DNA of 13,604 nt. It comes from Phocaeicola_A sp963624095. GTDB lineage: Bacteria; Bacteroidota; Bacteroidia; Bacteroidales; Bacteroidaceae. Of this stretch, positions 1-6,738 are shown piece after piece (within the stretch, counting starts at the first letter, position 1; each line of letters opens with the position of its first letter). Below the pieces are notes generated by a model, which worked only from the letters and a program-made list of their open reading frames with translations, was not told where the DNA came from and ran no database searches. The translations under genes were made by a program, and so were the position numbers. Where the stretch lies: assembly GCA_963624095.1 (NCBI GenBank), contig CAVFNZ010000066.1, forward strand, positions 1-13,604. The letters are read 5' to 3'.

Positions 1-143
1 TATTACACATATCAATATTTAACTCGACAAACAGTATTTTCCCATGTAAGTGGCAGAGAGAGAAGCCGTTCCACATTCATTGCGAGCCGGCTGTTACCAT
101 GTTTGTTGATACGTATTGGCTTAACGCACCGTTCTTTAACGAA

Positions 144-174
144 GTGACGGGAGACCTTGAGGGTCTCCCGTCAC
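144..174 (-). terminator. Hairpin closing the minus-strand sugar operon
   Basis: A perfect inverted repeat has 13-bp arms (144-156 and 162-174; arm GTGACGGGAGACC) around a 5-nt loop. It begins 27 bases beyond the stop codon of the isomerase-family gene at 202, in the right place to end that transcript. On the minus strand the hairpin is followed by TTCGTTAAAG rather than a clean U-run, so it may act as a weak intrinsic terminator or protect the 3' end. Bases 1-143 to its left hold no gene that I can support. Confidence 0.7.
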
Positions 175-201
175 TATCAATATAATAAGGTATGCAGGAA
201 C

Positions 202-1632
202 TTATTCGTGCACATAGAGGTCCCAGCCCAAGTAGTTGTCTACAGCCTCTTCGAGGATGCCGACAACGTCGGTGCGGCACATGGCCACATGGTGCTCGAA
301 GCCGTTCTTGCAGATGAACTTCATCAGGCCCTGAAGGTTGTCCACCTGAGTGACGGCGATGCAGCCGTCCATTCCGTAGGGGTCGTTGGTAATCATGCCC
401 TTGCCGAGATAGCTCTTGATGCAGCCGAGGTTGTCGTCGGTAGAGATGCGGAAATAGGTGAACTCGCCTTCCGTACACTTGCCGTAGACCGCTCCGAAGG
501 TGTTGACCTTACCGAGGGTACGACCCAGCACGCCCAACGTGCCGAGAGAGATGTCGTTCTGTACGAAGCTCTTGGGGAAATTGCCGCAGTGGGTGCAGAC
601 GCACTTGTTGCGGTCTTCGGCGAAGTTGTTGTTCCAGTCGAGCAGAGCGGCGGGTTTCCGCGACGCCAACGCGAGGGCGTACATGGATACGGCACCGGCG
701 AGGTCGGTCTCGCAAGCGCACGGAATCAGTTTCTCGCCTAACATACTCATCGTGACGCAAGGCGCGCATCCGTAGTTCTGCTCCAGAGAGTCCCAGCACT
801 GGAGGGCTACAGCGTCCACTTCGTTCTCGTTGATCCAGTTCTCCACGGCCAAGCCGAACTTGGCCTGACGGGCCAGCTTCTCCATGTAGGCGGAAGGAAT
901 CTTGGCATAGCTGCCGATGGCTTCCATCTTCGCCTTGAGTTCGGCAGCGTTGTCGTCAATCTTCTGTGCGTTGAAGAGTATTTCGGAGAGGTCTACCGGC
1001 ACGACGGTGATGCCGCTTGCCTGCAGCAGCTTCTCACTGGCACGGCAGGTGTTGAAGCCCAACGGACGTGTACCGATCTGGCCCAGGCGCATGTGGGTAA
1101 GTTTCTTCACCACGCGGCAGATGGCGGCGAAGCGGTTGATGTCCTGCATCAGCAGTTCGCTGTGGATGGAATAGGTATGGAGGGTGGTGTCGGTGAAGGG
1201 GATGCCATACTGATAGAGGTTGTTGCAGACGGAAATCTTTCCGCAGAACGCGTCGCGTCGACTGTCGAGGTCGACTTTGTCGTTTTGGTCGTCACACGCC
1301 TGCACCAGTACGGGGACATGGAGTTCCGCACGGCTGATAGCGTTGATGATGCCCACCTCGAAGCCGAAGTTAGGCAGTGACACGATGATGCCGTCTATCT
1401 CGTCGCGGTTGGCACGGAACAGGGTGGCGCACTTCTTGCCGTCGGTCACGGTCTCCATCGACCCGCCCGTGGGCGTGTCGCATTCATCCAGTATTACATA
1501 GCCGTAGCCGGCCTTTTCGAGTTCTTCCAACAGTGTTTTCCGCACATCTATCGCCAAGTCGGAGTTGAAATAGGCGCGTGTGCCAACGATGATACCAAAG
1601 GTTTCCTTACCCGGTTTTGCTTGCTTCTTCAT
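202..1632 (-). CDS. L-fucose/L-arabinose isomerase-family protein, candidate D-apiose isomerase
   Basis: A 476-residue cytoplasmic protein of the FucI/AraA-like aldose-ketose isomerase superfamily. Members interconvert aldoses and ketoses with a divalent metal, usually Mn2+. Candidate metal ligands by analogy with FucI are E308 (in ACETD), D332 (in LLDWNNNF) and a His in CTHCGNFP near residue 348. The C-terminal part is cysteine-rich. It is shorter than E. coli FucI (about 590 aa), as is common in the unassigned fucose-isomerase-related group. It is the last gene of a four-gene operon, 38 bp after the FGGY kinase. No fucose kinase or fuculose-phosphate aldolase is nearby, which argues against fucose. 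A kinase plus a split transketolase as partners suggests it forms a ketopentose; D-apiose to D-apulose is my inferred reaction. The family call is firm and the substrate is not. Confidence 0.82.
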   Translation of the reverse strand: MKKQAKPGKETFGIIVGTRAYFNSDLAIDVRKTLLEELEKAGYGYVILDECDTPTGGSMETVTDGKKCATLFRANRDEIDGIIVSLPNFGFEVGIINAISRAELHVPVLVQACDDQNDKVDLDSRRDAFCGKISVCNNLYQYGIPFTDTTLHTYSIHSELLMQDINRFAAICRVVKKLTHMRLGQIGTRPLGFNTCRASEKLLQASGITVVPVDLSEILFNAQKIDDNAAELKAKMEAIGSYAKIPSAYMEKLARQAKFGLAVENWINENEVDAVALQCWDSLEQNYGCAPCVTMSMLGEKLIPCACETDLAGAVSMYALALASRKPAALLDWNNNFAEDRNKCVCTHCGNFPKSFVQNDISLGTLGVLGRTLGKVNTFGAVYGKCTEGEFTYFRISTDDNLGCIKSYLGKGMITNDPYGMDGCIAVTQVDNLQGLMKFICKNGFEHHVAMCRTDVVGILEEAVDNYLGWDLYVHE

Positions 1633-1670
1633 ATCAAATTGGGTATAATAAGTTAGTTACTAAAAATGAA

Positions 1671-3155
1671 TTATCGGTTTACCAGTGCTACTGCGGCCTT
1701 CCATCCTTCGTAGAGGAACTCGCGCCGCGAAGCCTCCATGGTGGAGAAGACACGGTTGTCGGTGGTGCGCAAACGGGCCACCTCGTCGAGGTCCTTCCAC
1801 ACGCCGCGCGCCAGCCCGTTCATGAGCATGGCTCCCATGGCGGAAGCCTCTTCCACATCGGAGCGGTTGATGCAGGCGTCGAGCATGTCGGCCTGAAACT
1901 GCATCAGCAGTTTGTTCTTCGTCGGTCCGCCATCCACGCGCAGCTCCTTGAGGTTGATGTTGGCATGGTTGGTCATCAGGTCTATCAGGTCTTTCACTTG
2001 ATAGGCGATGGCCTCCAAGGCCGCACGGCACACATGGCCAACCTCGGAGCCAAGCGTCATGCCCGTGATGATGGCTTTCGCGTGGGAGTTCCACCAGGGA
2101 GCACCCAGTCCGGCAAAGGCGGGGACGAAATAGACACCGCCGTTATCGGGGACACTCAGCGCCACCTGTTCGATGACCGAAGGACTGTTTATCAGTTTCA
2201 GCTTCTCGACAAGCCATTTGATGGTGGCTCCCGTGCAGTGGATGTTGCCCTCGAAGGCGTAGAACACCTTGCCGCAGGCGGCGAAGCCGACGGACGTGAC
2301 CAGTCCTTGCGGAGACTTCACCGCCTGTTCGCCGATGTTCACCATGACGGACGACCCCGTGCCGTAAGTCGCCTTGCCCATGCCGGGAGCGAAACACATC
2401 TGTCCGGCCAAGGCTCCGTGAGAGTCGCCCAACACGCCCGCAATTTGTACGGGTACTTCGAACAAGCCCTCTACGGTAGTCTCTCCGAAGACGGAGTCGC
2501 AAGGGAACACTCTCGGCATCATGGAGCGCGGTACGGTGAAGAGTCGCAACAGGTCATCGTCCCAGTCGAGCGTATGTATATTAAATAATAAGGTACGCGA
2601 GGCGTTGGTATAGTCCGTAGCGTGAACCTTGCCGCCCGTGAGTTTCCAGATGAGCCACGAATCAATGGTTCCCATCAGAAGTTCTCCGGCATCGGCTTGC
2701 TTGCGCGCGCCCTCCACATTGTCGAGTATCCACTTCACGCCACTGGCCGAGAAGTAGGGGTCGATGAGCAGTCCGCTCTTCTCCTGAATCATCTCGGTGT
2801 AGCCTTTCGCCTTCAAATCGTTGCAGATGTCCGCACCCCGTTGGCATTGCCACACGACGGCGTGACAGACCGGCTTGCCGGTCAAGCGGTTCCACACGAC
2901 CACCGTCTCGCGTTGGTTGGTGATGGCTATGGAGTATGAGACCTCATCGTCTTCCTGACTCTGAGCCACCACCTGACGGATGGCTTCCACGGTATTGTGG
3001 TAAATCTCTTCCGCGTCGTGCTCCACCCATCCCGCTTGGGGATAGTATTGCTTGTGGGGCACGTTCACCCGGTTGACCAGGAAGCTCTGTTCGTTGAACA
3101 GGACGGCCTTGGTGGCGGAAGTGCTCTGATCGATTGCTATGATGTATTTTTGCAT
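1671..3155 (-). CDS. aptK: FGGY-family carbohydrate kinase (glycerol-kinase-like), candidate D-apulose kinase
   Basis: A 494-residue kinase of the FGGY family, full length for the group. The N-terminal lobe opens with the ATP-clasp IIAIDQSTSATKAV (residues 5-18). GlpK-type substrate contacts are visible: NQRETVVVW with R82/E83, W102 in AVVWQ, a Tyr at 134, and the catalytic-base Asp at 244 in VLGDSHGAL. The nucleotide-binding lobe shows TYGTGSSVMVN (264-273), GLGAPWW (349-355) and RVDGGPTKN (406-414). Simple annotation would call it glycerol kinase. However, it lies 13 bp after the transketolase B half and 38 bp before a sugar isomerase, with no glpF or glpD, so a ketose substrate is more likely. 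D-apulose ends in a glycerol-like branched group, which suits a GlpK-like pocket. The symbol reflects that pathway inference. Confidence 0.85.
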   Translation of the reverse strand: MQKYIIAIDQSTSATKAVLFNEQSFLVNRVNVPHKQYYPQAGWVEHDAEEIYHNTVEAIRQVVAQSQEDDEVSYSIAITNQRETVVVWNRLTGKPVCHAVVWQCQRGADICNDLKAKGYTEMIQEKSGLLIDPYFSASGVKWILDNVEGARKQADAGELLMGTIDSWLIWKLTGGKVHATDYTNASRTLLFNIHTLDWDDDLLRLFTVPRSMMPRVFPCDSVFGETTVEGLFEVPVQIAGVLGDSHGALAGQMCFAPGMGKATYGTGSSVMVNIGEQAVKSPQGLVTSVGFAACGKVFYAFEGNIHCTGATIKWLVEKLKLINSPSVIEQVALSVPDNGGVYFVPAFAGLGAPWWNSHAKAIITGMTLGSEVGHVCRAALEAIAYQVKDLIDLMTNHANINLKELRVDGGPTKNKLLMQFQADMLDACINRSDVEEASAMGAMLMNGLARGVWKDLDEVARLRTTDNRVFSTMEASRREFLYEGWKAAVALVNR

Positions 3156-3168
3156 GGTATGTAGAGAC

Positions 3169-4110
3169 TTATTTCTTCAGAAACTCAATAGCAGTCTCGT
3201 AGATACCTTCCGCGTCGAGCTTATAGTGGTGGAAGATTTCCAACGGCTTGCCGTGTACCGCATTCTCGTCGGGAATACCCAAGATGCGCATGGGCACAGG
3301 ACAGTTTTGACTGACGGTCTCGGCAACGATGCCTCCCAAACCACCGTACATGCTATGCTCTTCGACCGTGATGATGCGTCCGGTCTCGCGTGCCGCCTTC
3401 AGGATGGCTTCCGTGTCGGCAGGCTTCAAGGTATGCATGTCCAGCACGCGGGCATGGATACCTTCCTGCGCCAGGCGTTTGCCGGCCTCCAGGCAGTGAT
3501 AAACCGTCTCACCGGTTCCGATGATGGTGAGGTCATTACCATCGAGCAAGGTGTTGGCCTTGCCAAACACGAACGGACAGTTGTCCTCGGTATAGACATC
3601 GGGCACGGCGTTTCGTCCCACGCGTACATACACAGCCTGCGGGAAGTCCACCAACATCTGCACCAGCTTGCGGGTCTGGTGCGCATCCGACGGAAGCACC
3701 ACGTTCATGCCCGGGAAGGTGCGCAGCGCGGCAATGTCGTGCAGACTGTGGTGAGTCGCGCCCAGTGCGCCGTAAGCCACGCCACCGCTCACGCCCAGTA
3801 TCTTCACGGGGTTTTGCGAATAGGCCACGTCAACCTTCACCTGTTCCAGACTGCGTGCCACATAGAAACAGGCAGGTCCGCAGACAAACGTCTTCTTGCC
3901 GCAAGAGGCCAGACCCGCGGCAATGCCGACAGCGTCTTGCTCGGCGATACCGCATTCAACAAACTGTTCAGGAAGTTCCTTGGCGAAATCGGTCAGCGTG
4001 ACAGAGCCGCGCGCATCCGTTGTTACCGCTACTATATTCTTGTCTTTTTTCCCCAGTTCCAGCAAAGTATCCGTGAAACTCTTTCTACAGGGAACGCTCT
4101 TTATTTCCAT
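3169..4110 (-). CDS. aptB: Transketolase C-terminal half (subunit B), candidate apulose-4-phosphate transketolase
   Basis: A 313-residue protein carrying the pyrimidine-binding and C-terminal domains of transketolase. The ThDP-activating glutamate is E57 within VECGIAEQDAVG. The stretch GATHHSLHDIA (117-127) and YVRVGRN (161-167) belong to the same domain. The C-terminal domain, from about residue 190 (LTIIGTGETV) onward, has the usual Rossmann-like beta strands. It cannot act alone, because the diphosphate-binding domain is encoded by the gene before it. The stop of that gene and this ATG overlap as TAATG, which suggests coupled translation and a 1:1 complex. In a sugar operon such split transketolases are often specialised. 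Here the proposed reaction is apulose 4-phosphate + glyceraldehyde 3-phosphate to xylulose 5-phosphate + glycerone phosphate. A generic split transketolase for pentose phosphates remains the alternative. Confidence 0.88.
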   Translation of the reverse strand: MEIKSVPCRKSFTDTLLELGKKDKNIVAVTTDARGSVTLTDFAKELPEQFVECGIAEQDAVGIAAGLASCGKKTFVCGPACFYVARSLEQVKVDVAYSQNPVKILGVSGGVAYGALGATHHSLHDIAALRTFPGMNVVLPSDAHQTRKLVQMLVDFPQAVYVRVGRNAVPDVYTEDNCPFVFGKANTLLDGNDLTIIGTGETVYHCLEAGKRLAQEGIHARVLDMHTLKPADTEAILKAARETGRIITVEEHSMYGGLGGIVAETVSQNCPVPMRILGIPDENAVHGKPLEIFHHYKLDAEGIYETAIEFLKK

Positions 4111-4955
4111 TATTTCTTCTTTAAGGTTTCAATACGCTGTTCTATCTCACTGATGCCCTGCTCATACTCGGCTTGGGTAGGCACGCCATGATGCCACTTG
4201 AGGATGTTCTCCATGAGTGACACGCCCTCTCCCTTGGTTGTGCGGGAGATAATCAGATGGGGTTTGTGGTTGTGGTAGTCGATGCTGTCGAACGCCTTAA
4301 CGACGGCGGCCATGTCGTCACCATTGATGTCCTGAACGTCCCATCCGAAAGCTCTCCAGCGGTCGGCAATGGGTTCCAATGCCATCACGTTCTCTGTCGT
4401 GTCACTGATCTGCAACCCGTTGCGGTCGATGATGGCCACCAGATTGTCCAGCTTGTATTGGTTTCCCGCCATAGCAGCTTCGTAGATGGAGCCTTCGCCC
4501 TGCTCACCGTCGCCCATCAGGACGAAAGTCTTGTAGTCCTTCTTGTCCATCTTGGCGGCAATGGCCATACCCACGCCGATAGGCAGTCCGTGACCCAACG
4601 CGCCGCTGTTGACCTCAATGCCCGGCACTTCGATAGTGGGATGTCCGGCCAACACGGAGTTGTACTGACCATAGGTATTCACCAGGTCCGGAGAGATGAA
4701 GCCGCGCGCCTCAAGCACGCTGTAAAGGGCTTCCACACAGTGGCCCTTGCTCATCACGAACCGGTCGCGGTTCTCCATCTTGGGATTCTTGGGGTCGATG
4801 TTCATTACACGGAAATAGAGAGTGGTCAACACGTTGAGGGATGACAAACCTCCTCCTATATGTCCGGCCTTGGCTCCATAAACGACTTCAACCAGTCGCT
4901 TACGGATAATTTCGGACTGAAGACGAAGCGAATCTACGCTTATTGCTTGTTCCAT
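4110..4955 (-). CDS. aptA: Transketolase N-terminal half (subunit A), candidate apulose-4-phosphate transketolase
   Basis: A 281-residue protein corresponding to the thiamin-diphosphate (PP) domain of transketolase. The ThDP/Mg2+ motif begins at GDGEQGEGS (148-156) and ends at DRNG (177-180). Active-site histidines typical of transketolase are visible: H32 in AGHIGGGLS, H72 in SKGHCVEALY, and H122 in GALGHGLPIG. It is the first gene of the operon and sits 38 bp after a near-consensus Bacteroidetes promoter. Its stop overlaps the start of the B half by one base. The protein ends with a charged helix that probably packs on the partner subunit. The transketolase assignment is safe. The apulose-phosphate specificity is inferred from the neighbouring kinase and isomerase. 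Confidence 0.88.
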   Translation of the reverse strand: MEQAISVDSLRLQSEIIRKRLVEVVYGAKAGHIGGGLSSLNVLTTLYFRVMNIDPKNPKMENRDRFVMSKGHCVEALYSVLEARGFISPDLVNTYGQYNSVLAGHPTIEVPGIEVNSGALGHGLPIGVGMAIAAKMDKKDYKTFVLMGDGEQGEGSIYEAAMAGNQYKLDNLVAIIDRNGLQISDTTENVMALEPIADRWRAFGWDVQDINGDDMAAVVKAFDSIDYHNHKPHLIISRTTKGEGVSLMENILKWHHGVPTQAEYEQGISEIEQRIETLKKK

Positions 4956-4993
4956 ATCGTACTATTATATTAGAAAATGGTTATTTAATTCGG

Positions 4994-5025
4994 CAAACAT
5001 AGCAAAGTATCGGCAGAAAAACAAA
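4994..5025 (-). promoter_or_regulatory. Bacteroidetes-type promoter of the split-transketolase/kinase/isomerase operon
   Basis: Read on the minus strand, TTTG (5022-5025) is followed after exactly 20 nt by TATGTTTG (4994-5001). This is a perfect match to -33 TTTG and -7 TAnnTTTG. The expected start of transcription is near 4987, giving a leader of about 30 nt before the ATG at 4955. The hexamer TGCCGA occurs twice with a 20-bp period (4990-4995 and 5010-5015, minus-strand reading), bracketing the -7 box. This could be a regulator site. Confidence 0.7.
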
Positions 5026-5055
5026 CTTAAACGGCTTAAAGTAAAATAAAATGAG

Positions 5056-5063
5056 GATATTTG
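5056..5063 (+). promoter_or_regulatory. Possible -7 box for folC
   Basis: GATATTTG matches TAnnTTTG at all fixed positions except the first. No good -33 TTTG lies about 20 nt upstream. If used, transcription would begin near 5070, inside the possible TTG-initiated N-terminal extension of the folC frame. This favours the ATG at 5088 as the true start. Confidence 0.35.
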
Positions 5064-5087
5064 CATCCGTTTTCAATAGACAGTCAG

Positions 5088-6392
5088 ATGAACTACAAAG
5101 AAACACTCGATTATCTTTATCATACTACCCCTCTGTTTCAACACGTTGGAAAAGAGGCTTACAAAGAGGGGCTGGAGAACACCTACGCCCTGGACGAATA
5201 CTTCGGACACCCTCACAAACGCTTCAAGACCATTCACGTGGCGGGCACCAACGGGAAAGGCTCCTGCTCGCACACGCTGGCGGCCATCCTGCAACAGGCG
5301 GGTTACAAGACCGGACTCTACACGTCACCGCATCTGGTCGACTTCCGGGAGCGGATACGCGTCAACGGACACCGGATTCCCGAAGAGAATGTGGTGGATT
5401 TCGTGGAGAGACACCGCGGCTTCTTCGAACCGCTTCACCCCTCTTTCTTCGAACTGACTACCGCCATGGCGTTCAATTATTTCGCTGAGCAGGAGGTGGA
5501 CGTGGCCGTCATCGAAGTGGGACTTGGCGGCAGGCTCGACTGCACCAACATCATCCGACCCGACCTTTGCGTCATCACCAACATCAGTTTCGACCATGTG
5601 CAGTTCCTGGGCGACACGTTGGCAAAGATTGCGTCAGAGAAAGCCGGCATCATCAAAGCCGGCACTCCGGTCGTTATCGGTGAATACACCGACGAGACAC
5701 GGCCCGTGTTCGAGACGAAGGCCCGTGAGATGAGGGCACCCATCTTCTTTGCCGAGGACGAGAAACCGCTGCTGTCCGCCACGCCCTTCAAGCAGGGATT
5801 CCTGTTGCAAACGGCGGATTATGGCGAGCTGTTCGGGGAACTGGGCGGAATCTATCAGCGGAAAAACGCCAACACCCTGCTGTGTGCCGTACGGCGACTG
5901 AAGGAGATTGGTTACCGGCTCACCGGCAAGCACGTGGCCGAAGGGTTTGCACACGTCTGCACCACTACGGGGCTGATGGGCCGTTGGCAACAATTGTCGA
6001 CAGAGCCGACGGTCATCTGTGACACGGGGCACAACACGGGCGGATTCACTTACCTCTCCGAGCAGCTGAAACAACAACGGTGCGAGACGCTGCGAATCGT
6101 GTTCGGGATGGTGAACGACAAAGACATACGCGGCGTGTTGGCCATGCTGCCTACGGATGCACGTTATTACTTTACGCAAGCCAGCGTGCAACGAGCCATG
6201 CCGGTGGAGAAACTGCAAGCGTTGGCGGAGCCGTTCCGCTTAAAGGGCGACCGCTACCCTACCGTGGAAGAGGCCGTGAAGGCAGCGTACAGGGATGCCA
6301 CGCCGCAAGATTTCATCTATGTGGGCGGCAGCAGCTTTGTCGTGGCGGACTTGCTCTCATCGGAGTTCGGACAGTCCCTCTTGAAGAAGTAA
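5088..6392 (+). CDS. folC: Bifunctional folylpolyglutamate synthase/dihydrofolate synthase
   Basis: A 434-residue Mur-ligase-like enzyme that adds glutamate to dihydropteroate and extends folate polyglutamate tails in the cytoplasm using ATP. Visible motifs are the P-loop VAGTNGKGSCSH (51-62), the folate-loop segment TSPHLVDFRERIRVNG (79-94) and the central-domain signatures VGLGGRLDCTN and ISFDHVQFLGDTLAKIASEKAGI. The C-terminal domain shows ICDTGHNTGGF, a variant of the usual DGAHNP loop. Length is normal for FolC. I chose the ATG at 5088 over an in-frame TTG at 5061, because the family normally begins near MNYKETLDYLY and a possible promoter box overlaps the TTG. The gene is divergent from the sugar operon with 132 bp between the two starts. 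It has no evident functional link to its neighbours. Confidence 0.95.
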   Translation: MNYKETLDYLYHTTPLFQHVGKEAYKEGLENTYALDEYFGHPHKRFKTIHVAGTNGKGSCSHTLAAILQQAGYKTGLYTSPHLVDFRERIRVNGHRIPEENVVDFVERHRGFFEPLHPSFFELTTAMAFNYFAEQEVDVAVIEVGLGGRLDCTNIIRPDLCVITNISFDHVQFLGDTLAKIASEKAGIIKAGTPVVIGEYTDETRPVFETKAREMRAPIFFAEDEKPLLSATPFKQGFLLQTADYGELFGELGGIYQRKNANTLLCAVRRLKEIGYRLTGKHVAEGFAHVCTTTGLMGRWQQLSTEPTVICDTGHNTGGFTYLSEQLKQQRCETLRIVFGMVNDKDIRGVLAMLPTDARYYFTQASVQRAMPVEKLQALAEPFRLKGDRYPTVEEAVKAAYRDATPQDFIYVGGSSFVVADLLSSEFGQSLLKK

Positions 6393-6452
6393 TCCCGGGT
6401 CGGTACGAAAGTCCTGTCGCGGTTTCAGAGGTTCTTATCTCCTCAAAAAAAT

Positions 6453-6518
6453 GACATTATAGTCATGGCCCTGAGACATTATAGTCATCGCCTTGTGACA
6501 TTATAGTCATCGGCCATT
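6453..6518 (+). repeat. Three tandem 22-bp repeats with a degenerate fourth copy
   Basis: The 14-base core GACATTATAGTCAT occurs identically at 6453-6466, 6475-6488 and 6497-6510, a strict 22-bp period. The 8-bp remainders vary. A decayed fourth core begins in register at 6519 (TAGTATATAGTCCC, 8 of 14 matches). With its preceding AT, the first copy also reads as a small inverted repeat (ATGAC, 6-nt spacer, GTCAT). No reading frame runs through the array. It lies 60 bp after folC and about 160 bp before the -33 box of the galM promoter. Confidence 0.85.
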
Positions 6519-6575
6519 TAGTATATAGTCCCCACGTTTCGGGAACGTTCGCTTGACAGGGACAAGGAACAGGCC

Positions 6576-6602
6576 CGGATTGCAAACTTCGGTTTGCAAC
6601 CG
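6576..6602. other. TTCG-loop hairpin between folC and galM
   Basis: The arms TTGCAAAC (6580-6587) and GTTTGCAA (6592-6599) pair perfectly across a TTCG tetraloop. They extend by CGG/CCG past a bulged A and are stable in RNA from the plus strand. No T-run follows on either strand, so this is not a typical intrinsic terminator. It may still end or protect folC mRNA, or be a small dispersed palindromic element. The rest of the 346-bp gap (6393-6738) holds the tandem repeats, the promoter and no supported gene. Confidence 0.55.
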
Positions 6603-6678
6603 ATAGTTGCTTGGACAAAACGGAAACGGGATTGACAGAAAAACATGACTTTTGTCGTCAGTTCTTTTCCTTGTTTCC

Positions 6679-6710
6679 TTTGCGGATGTCAAAAAGGTTA
6701 TTTACCTTTG
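6679..6710 (+). promoter_or_regulatory. Promoter of galM-galK, overlapped by a dyad
   Basis: TTTG (6679-6682), a 20-nt spacer and TACCTTTG (6703-6710) form a perfect Bacteroidetes promoter with the same spacing as the one at 4994-5025. Transcription should start near 6717, 22 bases before the galM ATG. A perfect inverted repeat AAAGGT-TATTT-ACCTTT (6693-6709) covers the -7 box and could be an operator. Confidence 0.75.
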
Positions 6711-6738
6711 CCCGTATCATTAAAAACTAAACAATACC

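Noticed and set aside
34..44. Possible minus-strand promoter box (TACTGTTTG) near the left edge
   Set aside because: The spacing between TA and TTTG is three bases instead of two, and no gene to the left is visible to support it.
157..741. 194-codon plus-strand open frame, partly over the end hairpin
   Set aside because: It is antisense to the isomerase-family gene, and its start would lie inside the terminator hairpin.
1617..2588. 323-codon plus-strand open frame
   Set aside because: It lies antisense to the FGGY kinase, which has all its family motifs. The His/Val-rich translation shows no domain and is typical of a shadow frame.
1671..3155. True glycerol kinase (glpK)
   Set aside because: GlpK-like residues are present, but no glpF or glpD is near and the gene is embedded between a transketolase and a sugar isomerase. 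Glycerol remains possible but less likely.
3139..4191. 350-codon plus-strand open frame
   Set aside because: It runs antisense across the transketolase B gene and its junctions, has a low-complexity H/V/R/Q-rich translation and carries no recognisable motif.
5061..5087. TTG-initiated N-terminal extension of folC
   Set aside because: FolC homologues begin near MNYKETL, and a possible -7 box (5056-5063) overlaps the TTG.
6453..6518. CRISPR array
   Set aside because: The 22-bp period with an 8-bp variable part is far too short for repeat-spacer units, and no cas gene is present.
6507..6692. 61-codon minus-strand open frame between folC and galM
   Set aside because: It has no known domain and runs through the TTCG hairpin, part of the tandem repeats and the galM -33 box. 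Its codon use does not resemble the neighbouring genes.
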